This document shows positions 7,663-18,284 of a stretch of 64,000 nt of DNA, one piece after another. How positions within the stretch are numbered: the stretch's first letter is position 1; every line of letters starts with the position of its first letter. Below the pieces are notes generated by a model. That model had not been told where the DNA came from, ran no database searches, and worked only from the letters and a program-made list of their open reading frames with translations. This stretch comes from Colias croceus (taxonomy: Eukaryota; Arthropoda; Insecta; Lepidoptera; Pieridae), in the NCBI RefSeq assembly GCF_905220415.1, contig NC_059553.1, forward strand, positions 9,324,501-9,388,500, written 5' to 3'. Both the position numbers and the translations under genes were made by a program.

Positions 7663-10542
7663 TTACGCGACAACCCTCCATGGGTCTTTATCGTCCATAT
7701 ATTCCTGAATACTGTAGTACGCTCTCTGAACTAGTACACCTTTTATATAAGTTTTAAATTTAGAACTACTAAACTCTTTAATATTGAGAGGAATTCTATT
7801 GTATAAGCGTATACCTTGACCCATAAATGAATTTTTAACTTTAGCTAATCGGAAAAACGGCATTTCAATTCTATTCCTGTTCCTTGTGCCATAATCGTGT
7901 CTATCTCCTACTCTTGTGTGTAAGTCGGCGTTTTTGTGAACATGCAAAATATTATTAAATATATACTGTGATGGTACAGTAAGGATACCAGTATTCTTAA
8001 AATGATCTCTTAGTGAGTCCCGAGCACGCAAATTATATATAGAGCGAATGGCTCTTTTCTGTAAGATAAATATAGTTTCTATATCTGCAGCCTTGCCCCA
8101 CAGTAGAATTCCATAGGACATAATGCTATGAAAGTAGCTGAAATAAACCAATCTAGCCGTATCTTCATCGGTGAGATGCCTTATTTTTCGGACTGCATAT
8201 GCAGCTGAACTGAGCTTACCTGCAGCGGTGTTGACATGGGCTCCCCACTGTAGTTTCTCGTCCAATGTTAACCCTAGAAATACAGTAGACTCAGTAGGAT
8301 GCAATACCTCCCCGTTCAAGGTAATATCTCTGTTCAACTTTTTTACATTAGGAAGTAAAAATTCAACACAAGTGGTTTTTTTGGCATTTAATAATAAATT
8401 ATTGGCAGTAAACCATTCAGATATGTGTGAAAGAGCACTGTTCACTTCGTCAACATTTGGGTCATGCCTATCCACATTAAAAATTAATGAGGTATCATCT
8501 GCAAACAGAACTATTTCACACCTATCCTGCAAATAATAGGGAAGATCATTGATATATACCAAGAACAAGAAGGGACCTAAAATGGACCCCTGTGGAACAC
8601 CAATGTTAATTGACGCACCGCTAGAACGTTCTCCATTAACAACTACAGTCTGTATCCTATCATGCAGGTATGACGCTATGAGGTTCTGGGCTTTTCCTGT
8701 AATTCCATAGTGATTAAGTTTACGTAACAAAGTACAATGTTCAACGCAGTCAAATGCCTTGGAGAGGTCACAAAATATCCCCAGAGCATTTTTTGAGTTT
8801 TCCCATGCTTTATAAATATGTGTTAGAAGTGCAACTCCAGCATCTGTGGTTGAGCGCCCCTTTGTGAAACCAAACTGTTTGGTGTGCAGTAAATTATTAG
8901 ATGCAAAATGACTACTCAATTGGTTTAATATTAACTTCTCGAATACCTTACTTAATGTTGGTAAAATAGAGATAGGTCTATAATTGTTACAGTCTTCTTG
9001 ATCGCCCTTCTTAAATAGAGGTATAACTTTACTAAGCTTTAGTAAATTAGGAAATGTACCATAGTCACAACACTTATTAAATATGAAAGCTAAATTTTTC
9101 GCAATATTTTCTATTATATTATTAACTAAATTTACGGACATTCCCCAAAGATCACAAGTATTTTTTAGATTAAGCGTCTTAAAGGCAGTAACAATATCAC
9201 TAGCAGTTACGTGTCGTAATTCAAATAATGTACTGCACCCCGCAACATGGTCTCTCAAAAAGGTTTCTGCAAGTGCTGAAGACGAATTTAAACTATTAGT
9301 AATAGTAGCAGGGACACTACTGAAGAATTCTTCAAAAGCAAGCGCAACATCAGCACTTTTGTCAATAACCCTGTCATTATTTACAAGTTTTATGGTATTA
9401 CTTGATTTGCTTTTACCCATTTCACCATTAATAATAGACCAAACTGTTTTAACTTTATTATCAGAGTCGCGTATTTTTTCTTTGATATACAAACGCTTTG
9501 CAGTAAAACAAACTTTTTTAAAAATTTTTGAGTAATTTCTAACATAACTAAGAAAAGATGGGTCTTTATTATATTGCTTCATACCATATAATTCATAAAG
9601 AATGTTCCTGCACCTATGTATACTAGCTGTCGCCCATTTACTAAATGGTAAATCCTTGGTAATATTTAAAGATTTAACTTTAAATATTTTTTCAAATTCA
9701 TTATGTACTAAATTAAAAAGATTTTTAAACATTTCACAAGGACTATTAGGAAAGGATTGATCATTTAGTACGGGCAGGTTTTTATTAATATTATTCTTAA
9801 ATTTATTAATGCCTTTTTTAGTTATAGGCCTAACATTAATCCTTTTAAATGTAGGTATGCAATCCCATTCAAAAACTACTTTCTGGCCACAGTGATCCGA
9901 AGTCAATGTATTGAGAATATTTTTCTCTAAACAGATGCAGTCACAGTATATATTATCAATACAGGTTGCAGAAGTAGGTGTAATTCGTGTGGGTTCGTTA
10001 AAAAGTTTATATAGATTAAATGACTGAAATAAATTAACAATTCGTGTAGCCGTTTGTGTTTGTAAAAGTAAATCAATATTAAAATCACCACATACTATAA
10101 CTTTTTTTTTACTCCTGCTTAGACGCTTTAATATTTCTTCCATGACTTTCTCAAACATATTATAGTCACTGGAAGGGGGTCTATAAACGCAAACAATAAT
10201 ATAACGCTCCAGCTCCACACAGGACAGTTCAATGGTCCGTTCTACAGAAAGACTAACAATGTCAGTTCGTTCTTTACATTTTACACTATCATGTACAAAA
10301 ATAACAGAACCTCCGTGAATAGCCTGCGTCCTAAAGTATATACTCTTTAATTTGTAATTTTCAATATTTACTAACGACTGACATTGTTTAAGCCAATGTT
10401 CTGTTACACAAAATATTTTAATATTGTTATCATTCAGAAACAATTCTATTTCTAACAATTTGCTAGCCAAGCCTTGAATATTTTGATGCACTATGGTAAA
10501 AGACTGCTTAGCTGTTGTCTTATATACTAGTTTAAATCTAGC
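7663..10542 (-). CDS. LINE ORF2: endonuclease-reverse transcriptase
   Basis: The protein nicks target DNA and reverse-transcribes the element RNA. Counting from the GTG at 10491, the N-terminal apurinic-type endonuclease shows QNIQG (3-7), TEHW with catalytic Glu31, YRPP (103-106), GDFNID (135-140) and SDH (198-200). The reverse transcriptase follows with PLFKKGD (491-497), NNYRPISIL (502-510), CDLSKAFD (574-581), GVPQGSILGP (631-640) and the catalytic FADD (663-666). The C-terminus ends at TAA 7663-7665. The frame has no ATG before the endonuclease: it is open only back to 10542, where a TAA precedes it. The first in-frame ATG is near residue 112, which would remove Glu31. Expression is therefore probably by -1 frameshifting from ORF1 (see 10500-10536). 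Confidence 0.92.
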   Translation of the reverse strand, partial: ARFKLVYKTTAKQSFTIVHQNIQGLASKLLEIELFLNDNNIKIFCVTEHWLKQCQSLVNIENYKLKSIYFRTQAIHGGSVIFVHDSVKCKERTDIVSLSVERTIELSCVELERYIIVCVYRPPSSDYNMFEKVMEEILKRLSRSKKKVIVCGDFNIDLLLQTQTATRIVNLFQSFNLYKLFNEPTRITPTSATCIDNIYCDCICLEKNILNTLTSDHCGQKVVFEWDCIPTFKRINVRPITKKGINKFKNNINKNLPVLNDQSFPNSPCEMFKNLFNLVHNEFEKIFKVKSLNITKDLPFSKWATASIHRCRNILYELYGMKQYNKDPSFLSYVRNYSKIFKKVCFTAKRLYIKEKIRDSDNKVKTVWSIINGEMGKSKSSNTIKLVNNDRVIDKSADVALAFEEFFSSVPATITNSLNSSSALAETFLRDHVAGCSTLFELRHVTASDIVTAFKTLNLKNTCDLWGMSVNLVNNIIENIAKNLAFIFNKCCDYGTFPNLLKLSKVIPLFKKGDQEDCNNYRPISILPTLSKVFEKLILNQLSSHFASNNLLHTKQFGFTKGRSTTDAGVALLTHIYKAWENSKNALGIFCDLSKAFDCVEHCTLLRKLNHYGITGKAQNLIASYLHDRIQTVVVNGERSSGASINIGVPQGSILGPFLFLVYINDLPYYLQDRCEIVLFADDTSLIFNVDRHDPNVDEVNSALSHISEWFTANNLLLNAKKTTCVEFLLPNVKKLNRDITLNGEVLHPTESTVFLGLTLDEKLQWGAHVNTAAGKLSSAAYAVRKIRHLTDEDTARLVYFSYFHSIMSYGILLWGKAADIETIFILQKRAIRSIYNLRARDSLRDHFKNTGILTVPSQYIFNNILHVHKNADLHTRVGDRHDYGTRNRNRIEMPFFRLAKVKNSFMGQGIRLYNRIPLNIKEFSSSKFKTYIKGVLVQRAYYSIQEYMDDKDPWRVVA
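10500..10536 (-). promoter_or_regulatory. Predicted -1 ribosomal frameshift signal
   Basis: The last ORF1 codons are GAT TTA AAC TAG, giving the canonical slippery heptamer T TTA AAC (plus-strand 10530-10536) in the correct phase. A -1 slip reads on into the ORF2 frame without a stop. Eight nucleotides after the heptamer a 5-bp stem AAGAC/GTCTT (10517-10521 with 10500-10504) with a 12-nt loop is possible; it is weak, and a longer-range structure may be needed. Read-through of the TAG in the ORF1 frame would hit another stop after 12 codons, so it does not explain ORF2. Confidence 0.6.
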
Positions 10543-12038
10543 TTAGGGCTAGATTGACTGTCAACACTTAACCTAGGTTGATGTATATTATAATAACTAC
10601 TACATAAAATTGTAGTAGATTGATGGTCTGATACCGAACATGTACCAGACTGGTTAATATTATATGCTATTAACATAGCAAGTTCTCGCTTATATCTAGT
10701 TGGCAGATACACTGTATTCTTTGTCAAAGTAAAAGATTTAATACATAAGTTGATGTCAAAGTAAATAAATGCATCACGATGATGATTTGTTAGGTTATAC
10801 AATTTTAAATTCATATTATGAATTAATCTATTTTGTTCTTGTGTTAAACCAGGTAGGTATGGCAATGTACACAACATAAATTTACATTTAGTCCTACTAC
10901 TAATATCTAACATTTTTTTAAATCCTACATCAATATCCTTATTATTTATATTTAAACTGTCCCCATATAATATAATTACAATATTATTCTTATTAAAGCT
11001 GAAATGATCCAGTGATTTGATTATATATTTAAATGAACTGTTAGGGGTACAAACATTAGTAACTATAAGCCCTAAATTGTTAAGCATAGCGCCAAATCCC
11101 TGACCAATATTATCTGACAACACAATCAATTCCTGCTTTGAAAGGTGTTTAGTATTACTGGTTGAATTTGTGGTATTGGGTTTACCACTATGTATGTCTG
11201 TGTAGTCAGACTTATGGGGCGACGGTTGCTCATTGTCACTGTTTGAACACTGACATACATATTTATTGGTCAGAGACTCAAAACGATCCATATTCTCATT
11301 GCTCAACTTAATAAGGTGATCTGCCTGTTGTATATGCTCGTTAATTTGCATTTGGGCAGAAGAATATTTCTGGTTCACATCATTTAACATTTGACTTAAG
11401 GAGTCTATCTTCTCCTTAAGTTCAGTTGTTTCTACATCATACAAGATTTTATAATAATCTAGATCCCTTTGATATTTATCTAATTCCTGATGCAGGTTTT
11501 TGTTGGCTTTCTCTAATTGAACTACATTTTTTGAAGAACTCTTTCTTACAATTGATTGCGTACGCTTGATGAACTTACTTAATCTAAGATATTTTTTTAA
11601 CTTGTTATGCGAAGAGAAATTGATCTTTTTAAAGTTTACAGAACCACTTAACTGTCCACATTCAACAAATTCATCATGAAGACTACTTGGTGTGTTGCAT
11701 TGCCGCTTGGGATTGTTCTCTTCCACTTCCATTAAGCTACATTCCAACTCCGCAATACGGCTGAGAGCCTTTTCATGGTGACTAGAGCACTGCTGGTAGC
11801 TGTCCACAATGTCTTGCAGGGCTTTGCACTTGTCTTCACTATTAATATATTTCATATGTAGTTCAGCTAGCTCGGCTTTTAGAAGAGAGTTCTTGTTTAT
11901 AATTTCTTGAATCTCTAATTCACTTTCATCCCGCTCTTGTATGAGTTTTTCACATAAAGATTGTGAAGCTTTTAAATCATGGAGTGTAGCTTTTAATTTA
12001 TTCTCCATGTCCTTAGCTACTGCCTTGCGGGTCAGCAT
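10527..12038 (-). CDS. LINE ORF1: coiled-coil plus degenerate SGNH protein
   Basis: ORF1 proteins of CR1-type LINEs bind element RNA and form the ribonucleoprotein particle. This 503-residue frame starts at ATG 12036-12038 with adenine at -3. Residues about 8-110 and 175-260 are rich in Leu, Glu and Lys with heptad spacing, so two coiled coils are likely. Residues about 304-462 resemble the SGNH esterase fold of some CR1 ORF1 proteins: LIVLSDNIGQGFG in place of the usual GDS block, ILYGDSLNI, and LPTRYKRELAMLI at the position of the last block. The catalytic Ser context and the DxxH histidine are not evident, so esterase activity is doubtful. No CCHC zinc knuckle is visible. Its stop TAG is 10527-10529. 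Confidence 0.82.
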   Translation of the reverse strand: MLTRKAVAKDMENKLKATLHDLKASQSLCEKLIQERDESELEIQEIINKNSLLKAELAELHMKYINSEDKCKALQDIVDSYQQCSSHHEKALSRIAELECSLMEVEENNPKRQCNTPSSLHDEFVECGQLSGSVNFKKINFSSHNKLKKYLRLSKFIKRTQSIVRKSSSKNVVQLEKANKNLHQELDKYQRDLDYYKILYDVETTELKEKIDSLSQMLNDVNQKYSSAQMQINEHIQQADHLIKLSNENMDRFESLTNKYVCQCSNSDNEQPSPHKSDYTDIHSGKPNTTNSTSNTKHLSKQELIVLSDNIGQGFGAMLNNLGLIVTNVCTPNSSFKYIIKSLDHFSFNKNNIVIILYGDSLNINNKDIDVGFKKMLDISSRTKCKFMLCTLPYLPGLTQEQNRLIHNMNLKLYNLTNHHRDAFIYFDINLCIKSFTLTKNTVYLPTRYKRELAMLIAYNINQSGTCSVSDHQSTTILCSSYYNIHQPRLSVDSQSSPKLDLN

Positions 12039-12060
12039 GTTGTACTTTTAAGTTGCTGAA

Positions 12061-13227
12061 ACAGATGAAAGGAAATGTATGAGATAGGTAATTATTCCTG
12101 AATACTATTATGATAGAACTGAATGTTAATATTAAGTGATTAACGGTATGATGTAGTAAAGAGTAAAGAATAATATTGTCTGGGGCGATAAGTTATTGTC
12201 TTCTAAATTGCTTCCAACTTGTCAAGCAAAGTGAGACGGTAACTTTTGTGCCAATGTATTAATTGTGACGTAGCTCATTAAATATGAGCGGTGTTAGTAT
12301 TACAGCGCATAGCGAATGGAATATCTATTATTACAAGCTTTTAAAAGCTTTTACTCAATGTTGATATGTTTTTGACTGACCTCAATTCAGGTTGAATTTC
12401 AGTCAAATAATAGTTGCACTGGTTGCACTATAAATTAAACAGGATTATGAAAGTTTTAATAACGTTTTACAATTATAACGACAAAGGCATGTGGGGGCAA
12501 TTTCCCGCGCATTTGTGTAAAGTATCTCATTTTCTAGAAGCTCACGTTAATTAATATATTAGCTAGTGATTATCACACGGATTACGGGTTCTGTAAGGCT
12601 TATCTTTGGATTAGAGGAGCATCAAAATGTGTTCATTAAATGTGTTAATAAGTAAACTCTACTTCCTGTATTTTTGTCTTAATATCTTTAAACTGTTGCT
12701 TTTTAATTTTTTAACTTTATAATATATTTGATGAAATCTTTTTAAAATGATTTGTGAACATTACTTTTAAAATTATTTTCTGAAACAACTCTACATCTAT
12801 AATTATGGTTCCGAAAGTTTGTGAATATCTTTGGTTGAAAATCAATACATAGGTTGTTTTTTTTTGTATTTGTCTTTCACGTCGCTACAGAACGATTAAA
12901 CTGAATGATTTCCATGGCAGGAGATAGTGTGAAGACTAAAGAATGATATAAGATTATCGTGGCGTAACATATTTTCCCTTGGAAATTTATTTGTTATTAC
13001 AATTGAAGCCGCGGTTGGGAAGCTAGCAACTAATATACTATACTGCTAAAAGTAAGGCACTAGCAAATACAGAAATATCTAATTCTATTACACGTCAAAC
13101 ACACGAGATATACAACTTCCTTGACTCCCGTTCATTTCCTCTATTGGTAGGGTGTTGAAAGCACTAAGCAACATTAACTTGGCCGGATGCTAACTTACTG
13201 TACTTGGTAAGTTTGATTCTGTAGACC
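12061..13227. other. Unassigned AT-rich sequence
   Basis: The first ~150 bases may still belong to the 5' leader of the LINE. No gene is recognised in the rest. Confidence 0.4.
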
Positions 13228-13370
13228 TATGATTTTAAAAGAGCGACTATTGAGTTTCTTGCCCGTTCTTCTCCATAGATACTGCTTTCTGAATCGGTGG
13301 TTTTAAAAAAAAAATCAAAAGTGCCTTTATAAGAAGTGTAATTGAATAAATATAATTTTTCCACATGGAA
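13228..13370 (+). mobile_element. LINE 3' end fragment, same family as 7414-12060
   Basis: It matches the 3' UTR of the two-ORF LINE (gagtttcttgcccgttcttc, agatactgctttctgaatcg, attgaataaata). It is truncated at the 5' side and lacks a clear TTTGAG tail. Confidence 0.7.
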
Positions 13371-13466
13371 TTTGCGATTGAATATTTCTGTAGTATAATA
13401 ATAAATAAAATATAATATTATCTACTTACGAATTGGACTGATATGGCTGTGGTCTTTTTTTATTAA

Positions 13467-13639
13467 GGGCTGATTTTTCAATCCTTGGTTAAAACTTATT
13501 CATCGAATAATGTATAAAACTACCACTTTAAAAACGTATTCTAATAGCCCGTATTTGACAGTTTACGTGACATTTTAATATTGTCGTGTAATACTTTATT
13601 GGACGGATAAGTTTTATCCAAGCATTGAAAAATCGGCCC
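13467..13639. mobile_element. PIF/Harbinger-like MITE with TAA duplications
   Basis: The 173-bp element has terminal inverted repeats of about 30 bp, GGGCTGATTTTTCAATCCTT on the left and the matching GGGCCGATTTTTCAATGCTT read from the right. TAA flanks both ends (13464-13466 and 13640-13642). A second copy is at 24879-25039. The 3-bp TAA target duplication is typical of the PIF/Harbinger superfamily. Confidence 0.85.
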
Positions 13640-13642
13640 TAA

Positions 13643-14045
13643 GTCTTAATTATCAAGAATAGAGCTAAATTCGGTGAATAATAAAGTAGTTAATTTCAAA
13701 ATATACAGAATATTTTTGAAAATATTTCCGTGGCAAAGGTTTATATTTTTAAATATAAAACTAACATAGATAAAATGCAAATAAAAATCTCGAAAATAGT
13801 CGATGAAATGTTATTTCATCCACGATTTCATACAATATTTAGTTTACATTCTTTTTAATAAGTGGGATATAAATTTGATATTAGAAATCAATATAACAAA
13901 CAGCTGTTATAAACGTTTCAGTAATAAATATATTGTTTGCATGATAATACTTAATCTCCATAATTCCTATAAATATAACGGAACGTTTAACATTGTGTGC
14001 ACTACAGTTTCCCGGACAGAATTCCATCCCTCCCGTTGACGCAGC
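13643..14045. other. Unassigned AT-rich sequence
   Basis: No gene or repeat is recognised. Confidence 0.4.
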
Positions 14046-14064
14046 TATAAGAGAAAAGATATTT

Positions 14065-14138
14065 TTGATCAGAAAATTATTATGCTTTAAGCATTTCGCT
14101 AGTATGGCGAAATGCTTAAAGCAATTTTGATCAAAATT
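14065..14138. repeat. Perfect 17-bp-stem hairpin
   Basis: TGCTTTAAGCATTTCGC at 14083-14099 pairs exactly with 14107-14123 around a 7-nt loop. TTTTGATCA-type sequences on both sides extend the palindrome imperfectly. It may be a very short foldback element or a cruciform-forming site. Confidence 0.75.
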
Positions 14139-14376
14139 GCCCTACTTCAAGTGCTTGGAATACTGGAAAATTATAGATTTTTTGAATGTTTTTCCGTGTT
14201 CGTTTCAAGAACGAATTTCCGTGTTCTCTGGTGGTGTTTTGGTTTATCCGAAATTAACCTTTATTGATAATAAAATACAAAATATTTATTTTGTCATCAT
14301 AAAGACGCATAACACAAGAAGACATGATATTATAGTATGTAATATCATCCAGATAGAGACAAAGGAAAGTCTTATC

Positions 14377-14551
14377 TTAATATATATAAATCTCGTGTCA
14401 CAATGTTTGTCCTCAATGGACTCCTAAACCACTTAACCGATTATAATAAAATTCGCACACCATGTGTAGTTCGATCCAACTTGAGAGATAGGATAGTTTA
14501 AATATCAAATCGTTTTAAAGAAAGCAGGCGAAGCCGCGGGCGGTAAGTTAG
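14377..14551 (+). mobile_element. Helitron-like element, family H
   Basis: It opens TATATATAAATCTCGTGTCAC and ends GCGAAGCCGCGGGCGGTAAGTTAG before a T. The GCGAAGCCGCGGGC 3' module is shared with families D and E, while the body is distinct. The terminal CTAG is mutated to TTAG. Confidence 0.65.
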
Positions 14552-17170
14552 TTTTAATATAAATTTATAAATATAAATTTATAAATTAATTAATATTAAT
14601 TAATTTTTATATTAATTAACATTCTCCCATGATAAAAATTACAAAAATGTATCATCATCAGCCTATGCTTCGACTGCTGGTACATGGGTTTTAGTTTTAC
14701 TAGTGTTAATGAAAAGTGACCACTTACTAGACCACATGTTCCTTTGCTTATTCTAAAGTAAAAAATATTAACGAAAGTAAATTAATAATATACTTCACGT
14801 TTCAATACCAAAATGGATTAACTCGCTACATTAAAATGTAATGAATATTTTGCTAGTAAATGTGTTAGTCAAACTAATGCGACTTATAGGATTAGTTCTT
14901 TTAGGTTTGATATTTTATTAATAGGGTTTTAATATAGGTTTTATAAATTACTAGCCATGGTTTTATAACAAAGTTTATATTAATATCCTCTTAAATAAAC
15001 GAATACAAAAAAACTAACATAGACGTCGCATTTTTTTTATTAATAAAGTTGAATTTATTTCTATATATAAAAAGCGTATTGAGGTTTAAAATAATAATCG
15101 CTAAAACCTTAAACTGAATTTCGTCTCTAATAATTTCCATGGTAAATGCATATTCACTGAAGTTTACAAATTATATTATTCGTAATATTATTACCAACTA
15201 ACGTAAATCTAATGCACGCGGAATTTGCAGTGATATTAATTTCACTGCCATAATTATCTACGATTTGAATATTTGCTCGGATACAGCAAACACAGTTTTC
15301 CTGCAATAAACCGTAGATACGCAAACAAATAGTTTATAAGGTAAATATTGTCATTATTCCTTTTATTTGGTATCTGTTTGTATTTTATATTTTTTCCCGA
15401 TTTCGAAGGAATAATATAAATTGTGTATTTAAAATATAGAGAGATTTCTCTATAGACCTCAACCTCAAGAGATATTTTGATGATTAAAAAAATTGAACTA
15501 ATGATATTTATCTTTGGTTCTTTAAAATTTTATGTTTAGGACTTGCAAGAATTAATTAATAATTAAAAAAAAAAACTGCAACATATTATGTTTATTTCAA
15601 CATAAAAAGATAGGTATCTATCTCATCATTAGTTTGTTGATCATTAATTAATCAATCTGTGACATTTTGCTTTAAAACTCAAAACTTATAACATTTTGAT
15701 GTATCTATGAGCTATCATAGTCGAACCGTTTTATTAAACGACTTTATACGTTTTTGTATTAAATATAATATTCTCCAATTATTTACTTTCGAAAACACAA
15801 GCAAAAGTAAACAACTAAACAACTATTACATAAAAACCATCCCAGTTATACTATTACATAAAAAAACAACCCAGATTTATACAGTACATAAAACAAAACG
15901 CATTTCCCTCCCAAAAAATAGTACAGTCCAAAAAAGATTTATACAAAGTCCCGTGTTGTTTATCCGATTAAAAAATAAGCATTCAGACCGGTGACATTTC
16001 TGGCCCGAAACACGACAGGGGCCTTTGTAGTATAAAATACAAGTGATATAAAATTGTACCATTCAAAAATATAGTGCGAAATATTCGTTCACTGGTACGA
16101 CTTTGATACGTATTGATTGTATGTAGACTTTTATTATTTTTCTGTACCTAGGTATATACGTGTGTATTGCATATTTCTTTGGTCAAAAGTAGGTAGGTGG
16201 TAGGTATATGCTATGTGATAGATAATGAATTAATATGCATATTCTTAGGTACTTGTGCTATGTACTTTAAAAAATGTTACAGTTGTGTTTCGATAAATCG
16301 GTACTTATTAAAGTGAAACTTTTATAGAATCAGAATATAAACGTTATTCATCTCATTTATATAAATATGGTGGCTAAGGTGTGAGCCTAGCACCCACGTT
16401 TAATAACAAAATCTCAGATAAAAAGTAACTATCCATATTATGTGAAAAATAATTGCTTATATATTATATACTTCACTCTACATTATATCGTAGTTCATAA
16501 AATTTTGGTTTTCAACTTATAATATTAACGATTACGTTAAAAGTAATTAAAAATTAATAATTACTTTTAACATTTGTTGTCCAATTTAATTTTTAATGAG
16601 GTTTTAATGTTAAAGCTTAAACGAGAAAATTATTATAATTTTAATTTTAAGTATTGATTGTATTTTAAAGTCCATGTTTTCCGTAAAGGATAATTTAACT
16701 GCTTTTAAAATAACAGTTTAATTAATATTTCGGAACAGTTTCTACCTTTGCTAAAAGATATTTTATTATTTGTAAAAATTACTAAAAATAGCGAGCTTTC
16801 TAATTTATTTTTATTGATAAGAGTTCGTCGTAAAATTAATAGTAATATAATATCTGTGTATCTTTGTTTATATGGATATTGGATTGTATTATATATTTTC
16901 AGTATGTTGCCTGAAAGGACCATTTGAAAGTGATTAGGTCGCTTTTTTCTTACTACGTTTTTTTCTTATTTCATGGTAAATAGCGTAGGTATAATAAAAT
17001 ACAAATTAAATAAATACTCATTACGTACTGCAAATTGGCAATGGTCTCTTTTTTAATTCCCCGCCCAGTAATTAAGTACAAACAATGGGTATTATGACCT
17101 ACTAAAATAACAATAAACCCTAATGAAACTACCTACATAGTACGTTGTGTATTTTGAACGGCTGATAAAA
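14552..17170. other. Long AT-rich stretch without supported genes
   Basis: Short open frames near 15707-16062 and 16705-16923 have AT-driven codons and no recognisable motif. I see no borders of mobile elements. Confidence 0.5.
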
Positions 17171-17230
17171 AGTTGAAGTCCCATGTCCCCTAGTGGGGTA
17201 GGGGGCAGTTGCACCATACATCTGTTTCTT
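17171..17230 (-). repeat. SINE 3' fragment
   Basis: AAGTCCCATGTCCCCTAGTG and the following GGGGTAGGGGGCAG are the reverse complement of the 3' body of the SINE at 34186-34459. Confidence 0.6.
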
Positions 17231-17351
17231 CCTTGATAAATGGGCTATCTAACACCGAAACAATTTTTCAAATCGGACCAGTAGTTCCTGAGATTAGCGC
17301 GTTCAAATAAACAAACTAACAAACTCTTCAGCTTTACAATATTAGTATAGA
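17231..17351 (-). mobile_element. Helitron-like element, family A, 3'-truncated
   Basis: It contains aaatgggctatctaacaccg, aaatcggaccagtagttcct and ends AATATTAGTATAGA. The GC-rich CTAG end is missing and replaced by SINE sequence. Confidence 0.75.
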
Positions 17352-17944
17352 TTAGAAATAATGAATACTAAAATGAAATAGCTAAAATCGGGTAATAAAT
17401 AGTCTATATCCCAATATATTGCGATCAAAGCATTTTTAATCTATGCGAGCGCAATTTTGAATGGTTATTTGTAAAATAATACTGAAAATAACTATAATAA
17501 AATGAAGAATGTGATACGTAAAAACTATTTTTGATCATTCTAAAGAGAACGAAGTAATTCGTTGTGTTTTCTTCTTTTTTATTTAACGTGTTTCAGTTTG
17601 AGTTACTTTTCAATATAGGTACTAAGCGAATCTGAGATAGGCTGCTGTATTTCAGATTCTTATTATGTAGATACTATTAAAACACGATATTAAATAACTA
17701 TTTCAAATATTTATTTTATAATACGATACCTTTTTAAAACAGAATATAAAAAATGGTGAAAATTATGAGCATTATTTATTATCGAACAGAAAATTGCGAA
17801 TATTTTTCAGTGAGATAAATTCAACATGCTATTTTAAAAAGGGTTTAGGTTAATAAAGAGCAAATATTGACAAATTATATCTCGTTTTTTTTACAAATAG
17901 AATATATTATATTTTTGCGAGTGTGCTAAAAATACAACAATAAA
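17352..17944. other. Unassigned AT-rich sequence
   Basis: No gene or repeat border is recognised. Confidence 0.4.
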
Positions 17945-18081
17945 ACAAGCGTGTGTGCCGAGCACACGTGTCAGAAGTGAAACATCTTTGGTAAGATAAA
18001 TAAATCGTCGCCTTACTCCATGACTTATCGGTATTGCCATGACGTGACATTGTAATTTGACTCTCAACGCGCCTAAAGAAG
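17945..18081 (+). mobile_element. MITE-like element, GAAGTGAAACTTCTTT family, copy 1
   Basis: It carries GTGTGCCGAGCACACGTGTC, then GAAGTGAAACATCTTTGG, a body with TCGTCGCCTTACTCCATGAC, and a right end CGCGCCTAAAGAAG that is cut off by the adjoining family E element. The left arm is the inverse of the missing right arm AAAGAAGTTTCACTTC. Confidence 0.65.
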
Positions 18082-18284
18082 TCCGCGGCTTCGCTCGCGT
18101 TTTCAAAGAAAAACCCGTTCCCGTAGGATTTCCGGGATAAAACCTATCCTATGTCCTTTCTCGGGTATCAAAATATCTCTATAATTACCAAATTTCATGC
18201 AAATTGGTTCAGTAGTTAAGGCGTGATTGAGTAACAGACAGACAGACAGAGTTACTTTCGCATTTATAATAATATTAGTATGGA
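18082..18284 (-). mobile_element. Helitron-like element, family E, 3' end lost
   Basis: It carries ccgcggcttcgctcgcg at the left, a GACA tandem stretch and AATATTAGTATGGA at the right. The CTAG terminus is missing at the junction with the MITE-like element, which also lost its end, suggesting one deletion removed both. Confidence 0.75.

Larger units (their letters stand above)
7414..12060 (-). mobile_element. Nearly complete two-ORF LINE (CR1/jockey superfamily)
   Basis: On the minus strand the element has a short leader, ORF1 (12038-10527), ORF2 (about 10542-7663), a 3' UTR and a terminal tandem repeat of TTTGAG (CTCAAA on the plus strand, 7414-7440). Both ORFs are free of stops. The 5' limit is not defined; the leader just before ORF1 is pyrimidine-rich and ends TGTTTCAG. 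Fragments of its 3' end recur at 13228-13370, 33095-33345 and 42215-42295. Simple-repeat 3' ends are typical of CR1-type elements. Confidence 0.88.

Noticed and set aside
8171..9535. Plus-strand ORFs opposite the LINE
   Set aside because: They are antisense shadows of the reverse transcriptase ORF.
14137..14427. 96-codon ORF as a gene
   Set aside because: It runs into a Helitron-like element at its 3' end and its composition follows the local AT bias.
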